64,000 nucleotides of DNA from DASQMT01 sp963839615 (lineage in GTDB: Bacteria > Actinomycetota > Thermoleophilia > Solirubrobacterales > Solirubrobacteraceae), in NCBI GenBank assembly GCA_963839615.1, contig CAWIVY010000007.1, positions 186,001-250,000 of the forward strand, given 5' to 3'. Under the pieces are notes generated by a model that saw only the letters and a program-made list of their open reading frames with translations, did not search any database and was not told where the DNA came from. Positions within the stretch are counted from its first letter, which is position 1, and the number at the start of each line of letters is the position of its first letter. A program made the position numbers and the translations under genes. This document shows positions 61,330 to 64,000 of the stretch, in pieces.

Positions 61330-62661
61330 GTGTTCGACTCCCTCGCCGAGAAGCTCCAGGGCACGCTCTCGGGCGTCCGCCAGCGCGGCGCGCTGACCGA
61401 GGACGACATCGCGGCGGCGATGCGCGAGATCCGCCTCGCGCTGCTCGAGGCCGACGTCAACTTCAAGGTCGTCCGCCAGTTCACGGCGACGGTGAAGGAG
61501 CGCTGCCTGGGCGTCGAGGTGCAGAAGCAGCTCAACCCCGGCCAGCAGGTCGTCAAGATCGTCAACGAGGAGCTGACCGCGCTGATGGGCGGCCAGTCGG
61601 CGGGGCTGACCTTCTCCCCGCGGCCGCCGACCGTGATCCTGATGGCCGGGCTGCAGGGCTCGGGCAAGACCACGGCGACCGCCAAGCTCGCGCGCTGGCT
61701 GCGCGAGGAGCGCTCCTCCTCGGTCGCCGTCGCGGCCTGCGACGTGTACCGCCCGGCCGCCGTCGAGCAGCTCGTCAAGGTCGCCGGCCAGGCCGGCGCG
61801 ACCGTCTACGAGCAGGGGACCGACCGCAACCCGGTCGACATCGCCGCGTGGGCGCTCGACCAGGCCAAGCGCGACGGCAAGGACGTGCTGATCGTCGACA
61901 CCTCCGGGCGCCTGCACGTCGACGAGGCGCTGATGCAGGAGCTGGCGAACATCCGCAAGGCGATCCGGCCGCACGTCGTGCTGCTGGTCGTCGACGCGAT
62001 GACCGGCCAGGACGCGGTCAACGTCGCCGAGCAGTTCGCCGAGGTCGCGCAGTTCGACGGCGTCGTGCTCTCCAAGCTCGACGGCGACGCCCGCGGCGGC
62101 GCCGCGCTCTCCGTCAAGGCCGTCACCGGCAAGCCGATCCTGTTCGCCTCGACCGGCGAGAAGCTCGGCGACTTCGAGCGCTTCCACCCCGACCGCATGG
62201 CGCAGCGGATCCTCGGCATGGGCGACGTGCTCTCGTTCATCGAGAAGGCGGAGCGCTCGATCGAGGAGGACGAGGCGGTCGCGCTCGAGCGCAAGCTGCG
62301 CAAGAACCAGTTCGGCCTCGACGACTTCCTCGAGCAGCTCAAGCGGATCCGCAAGATGGGCCCGCTCACCTCGCTGCTCGGGATGATCCCCGGGCTCGCC
62401 GGCCATCAGCTCTCCAAGATGGAGGTCGACGAGAAGGAGTTCGACCGGATCGAGGCGATCATCCACTCGATGACGCCGTACGAGCGGCGTCATCCCGAGC
62501 TGATCAAGGGCTCGCGCCGGCTGCGGATCGCCAAGGGCTCGGGCGTGACCGTCCAGCAGGTCAACCAGCTCGTGAAGCAGTTCGGCGAGATGCGCAAGAT
62601 GATGAAGGGGCTCCAGTCGGGCAAGATGCCCGACATCGGCCAGCTGATGCGGAACCGCTAG
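61330..62661 (+). CDS. ffh: Signal recognition particle protein Ffh
   Basis: A 443-residue SRP54. The start VFDSLAEKLQG matches the family's FDSL opening, so GTG 61330 is chosen over 61321. The G domain has G1 AGLQGSGKTTATAKLA, DVYRPAAVEQL, DTSGRLHVD and SKLDGDARGGAAL. The Met-rich M domain near the end (QFGEMRKMMKGLQ) binds 4.5S RNA and signal peptides. It works with FtsY encoded 15 kb upstream; other actinobacteria keep the two closer. Confidence 0.96.
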   Translation: MFDSLAEKLQGTLSGVRQRGALTEDDIAAAMREIRLALLEADVNFKVVRQFTATVKERCLGVEVQKQLNPGQQVVKIVNEELTALMGGQSAGLTFSPRPPTVILMAGLQGSGKTTATAKLARWLREERSSSVAVAACDVYRPAAVEQLVKVAGQAGATVYEQGTDRNPVDIAAWALDQAKRDGKDVLIVDTSGRLHVDEALMQELANIRKAIRPHVVLLVVDAMTGQDAVNVAEQFAEVAQFDGVVLSKLDGDARGGAALSVKAVTGKPILFASTGEKLGDFERFHPDRMAQRILGMGDVLSFIEKAERSIEEDEAVALERKLRKNQFGLDDFLEQLKRIRKMGPLTSLLGMIPGLAGHQLSKMEVDEKEFDRIEAIIHSMTPYERRHPELIKGSRRLRIAKGSGVTVQQVNQLVKQFGEMRKMMKGLQSGKMPDIGQLMRNR

Positions 62662-62664
62662 ACT
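62659..62664 (+). promoter_or_regulatory. Possible -10 TAGACT of rpsP
   Basis: TAGACT begins with the ffh stop codon and ends 12 bases before the rpsP ATG. Confidence 0.35.
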
Positions 62665-62676
62665 GGCGCCCCGCCA

Positions 62677-62931
62677 ATGTCCGTCAGCATGAGACTCACC
62701 CGCGTCGGCGGTAAGAAGGACCCGGTATGGCGCGTCGTCGTCGCCGACCGCCGGTCCCCGCGCGATGGTCGCGTGATCGAGACGATCGGTCGCTACAACG
62801 CCCAGACCGACCCGTCGACGATCGTCCTGAACGAGGAGCGCGTGCGCCACTGGCTCGAGCGCGGCGCGCAGCCGTCGGACACGGTGCGCAAGCTCCTGAA
62901 GATCCAGGGCATCCAGCCCGCCGGCAAGTAG
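62677..62931 (+). CDS. rpsP: 30S ribosomal protein S16
   Basis: An 84-residue S16. RLTRVGGKKDPVWRVVVADR, GRVIETIGRYNAQTDP and RVRHWLERGAQPSDTVRKLL are family blocks. ATG 62677 or, less likely, ATG 62689. Start of the rpsP-khpA-rimM-trmD cluster. Confidence 0.95.
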   Translation: MSVSMRLTRVGGKKDPVWRVVVADRRSPRDGRVIETIGRYNAQTDPSTIVLNEERVRHWLERGAQPSDTVRKLLKIQGIQPAGK

Positions 62932-62938
62932 CGCCGGG

Positions 62939-63172
62939 GTGCGAGAGCTCCTCGAGTACCTCGCCCGCGCGCTGGTGGACCAGCCCGACCGGGTGCGCGT
63001 GGAGGAGTTCGAGGAGGACGACGGCACGATCGTGCTCGAGCTGTCGGTCGGCGACGACGACTACGGCCAGGTGATCGGCCGCGGCGGCCGCACCGCCCAG
63101 GCGCTGCGGACCGTGATCAAGGCCGCGGCGGTCAAGGACAACCGCCGCGTGCTCGTCGACATCGTGGAATAG
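62939..63172 (+). CDS. khpA: KH-domain RNA-binding protein KhpA
   Basis: A 77-residue protein with a single KH domain. GQVIGRGGRTAQALRTVIK contains the GxxG loop. KhpA, usually with KhpB, binds many transcripts and affects cell division in Gram-positives. It is consistently located between rpsP and rimM. GTG 62939 is seven bases after the rpsP stop. Confidence 0.92.
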   Translation: MRELLEYLARALVDQPDRVRVEEFEEDDGTIVLELSVGDDDYGQVIGRGGRTAQALRTVIKAAAVKDNRRVLVDIVE

Positions 63173-63204
63173 CGACCGCTCCCTCGAGTCCCGCACGCCG
63201 GATA

Positions 63205-63303
63205 CCGGCCGTGAACACTTCGCCGGATCGCCACCCGAACCCTCGAAAATCCCAAAGGGATTCCCTTCGGATTCGTGCGACGCCCGGCTTGGTTCACGAC
63301 CGG
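63205..63303. repeat. Nested inverted-repeat element between khpA and rimM
   Basis: Outer arms CCGGCCGTGAAC (63205-63216) and GTTCACGACCGG (63292-63303) match at 11 of 12. The centre has a perfect hairpin AATCCC-AAA-GGGATT (63248-63262), with partly paired sequence between. The whole 99 bp could fold into one long stem. It could terminate khpA transcription or be a small mobile repeat. Confidence 0.6.
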
Positions 63304-63368
63304 TCCCGGCGCCCTGCCTCGGCCTGCGGCCTCGTCACCGCTTCGCTCGCCTGGTCTCGGGAGAGGTC

Positions 63369-63857
63369 GTGACCGAACCGCTGATCGAGGCCGGGCGGGT
63401 CGGGCGACCGCACGGGCTCGACGGCTCGTTCCACGTCACGCGGCCGGACGCGCGGCTGCTCGCGCTCTCGGACGAGATCTACGTGCGCGGGCAGCCGGAA
63501 CGGGTCGAGCGCCGCGCGGGCACCGACGAGCGGCCGATCCTGCGGCTCGCCGGCCACGCCGATCGCGCGGCGGCCGAGGCGCTCCGCGGCGCGCCGCTGG
63601 CGATCCCGGCCGATCGCGCGCCCGCGCTCGAGCCGGGCGAGTACTGGGCGCACGAGCTCACCGGCTGCGCCGTCTGGGACGGCGACCGGCACGTGGGGGA
63701 GGTGCGGCGGATGCTGCCGCTGCCGTCATGCGAGGCGCTCGAGGTCGCGCGCGAGGGCGGCGGCGACCTGCTCGTGCCGATGGTGCGCGACGCGATCCGG
63801 TCGATCGACGTGAGCGCGCGGCGCATCGACGTGGACGTCTCCTTCCTGGGAGAGTGA
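63369..63857 (+). CDS. rimM: Ribosome maturation factor RimM
   Basis: A 162-residue protein. EAGRVGRPHGLDGSFHV is the RimM N-terminal barrel signature, and a PRC-barrel domain follows (GEYWAHELTGCAVWDGD, LLVPMVRDAIRSIDVSARRI). It assists 30S head assembly around S19. GTG 63369 starts; trmD begins six bases after its stop. Confidence 0.94.
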   Translation: MTEPLIEAGRVGRPHGLDGSFHVTRPDARLLALSDEIYVRGQPERVERRAGTDERPILRLAGHADRAAAEALRGAPLAIPADRAPALEPGEYWAHELTGCAVWDGDRHVGEVRRMLPLPSCEALEVAREGGGDLLVPMVRDAIRSIDVSARRIDVDVSFLGE

Positions 63858-63863
63858 CCGCGC

Positions 63864-64000
63864 GTGCAGATCGACGTCTTCACCCTCTTCCCGCACTGGT
63901 TCGACTGGTTCCGCGGGCAGCGCCACGTGGCCAACGCGCTGGCGCTCGGGTCCGAGCTCGAGTGCATCGACTACCGCGCGCACACGCCGCTCTCGGCCGG
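63864..64000 (+). CDS. trmD: tRNA (guanine-37-N1)-methyltransferase TrmD, 5' part
   Basis: The first 45 codons of trmD before the window edge. QIDVFTLFPHWFDWF is the family start, followed by IDYRAHTPLS. GTG start. The knotted SAM domain lies beyond the window. Confidence 0.9.
   Translation, partial: MQIDVFTLFPHWFDWFRGQRHVANALALGSELECIDYRAHTPLSA

Overview
The window is a 64 kb stretch of a very GC-rich chromosome. Gene density is high and coding strands alternate in blocks. Gene order (recG-rsmD-coaD, yceD-rpmF, rnc-smc, ftsY, ffh-rpsP-khpA-rimM-trmD) is the conserved actinobacterial backbone. Heavy GTG start use, many 4-bp GTGA/ATGA overlaps, HisKA_3/NarL two-component pairs and a Ser/Thr kinase also point to Actinomycetota. 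The mixture of features, together with very high Ala/Arg/Glu usage, suggests a deep branch such as Thermoleophilia (Solirubrobacterales). That placement is inference; no rRNA is present in the window.

Layout. 0-1.2 kb: 5' part of a secreted or anchored thrombospondin-type-3 repeat protein (minus strand). 1.3-6.4 kb: rsmB, a zinc-ribbon protein, rpe, a lone receiver protein, a membrane histidine kinase and a LuxR-type regulator. 6.5-10.5 kb: a MacB-like ABC exporter whose permease carries a one-base frameshift, then an esterase-like protein. 10.5-18.8 kb: a surface glycoconjugate locus (STAS protein, flippase, methyltransferase, polyprenyl-phosphate-type glycosyltransferase, three GT-C-like membrane proteins). 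18.9-22.3 kb: riboflavin operon ribD-ribE-ribBA-ribH. 22.3-24.7 kb: methyltransferase and Ser/Thr kinase. 24.7-30.2 kb: rpmB, fakA-like gene, recG, rsmD, coaD and a coiled-coil protein.

From 30.2 to 35.6 kb an accessory block (coiled-coil/putative nuclease-fold protein, acylphosphatase, macro-domain protein with a coupled partner, acyl-CoA synthetase) splits the usual coaD...yceD neighbourhood. 35.6-41.7 kb holds yceD, rpmF, plsX, acpP, rnc and smc. 41.7-46.0 kb holds an isoaspartyl methyltransferase-like gene, four minus-strand accessory genes and ftsY. 46.1-46.5 kb is a non-coding array of 41-bp inverted repeats with a regular pitch. 46.5-58.2 kb is a nucleoside uptake and salvage island: upp, a CYTH-cytidine deaminase fusion, punA, a pyrimidine-nucleoside phosphorylase, add, a BMP-type ABC importer (lipoprotein, ATPase, two permeases), and a large uncharacterised protein whose C-terminal half looks nucleoside-phosphorylase-like. 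58.3-61.3 kb: NfeD, SPFH protein, secreted beta-propeller protein. 61.3-64 kb: ffh, rpsP, khpA, rimM and the start of trmD.

Three things cross gene boundaries. Many start codons lie only 6-12 nt downstream of a TANNNT hexamer, consistent with leaderless or nearly leaderless transcription, and two divergent gene pairs share overlapping -10 hexamers. Two genes (rnc and the nucleoside ABC ATPase) have no ATG/GTG/TTG that preserves the conserved N-terminus and appear to start at CTG 2-3 nt after the upstream stop codon. The RNase III also lacks two of four metal-binding residues. No rRNA, tRNA, CRISPR array, transposase or prophage gene was seen.
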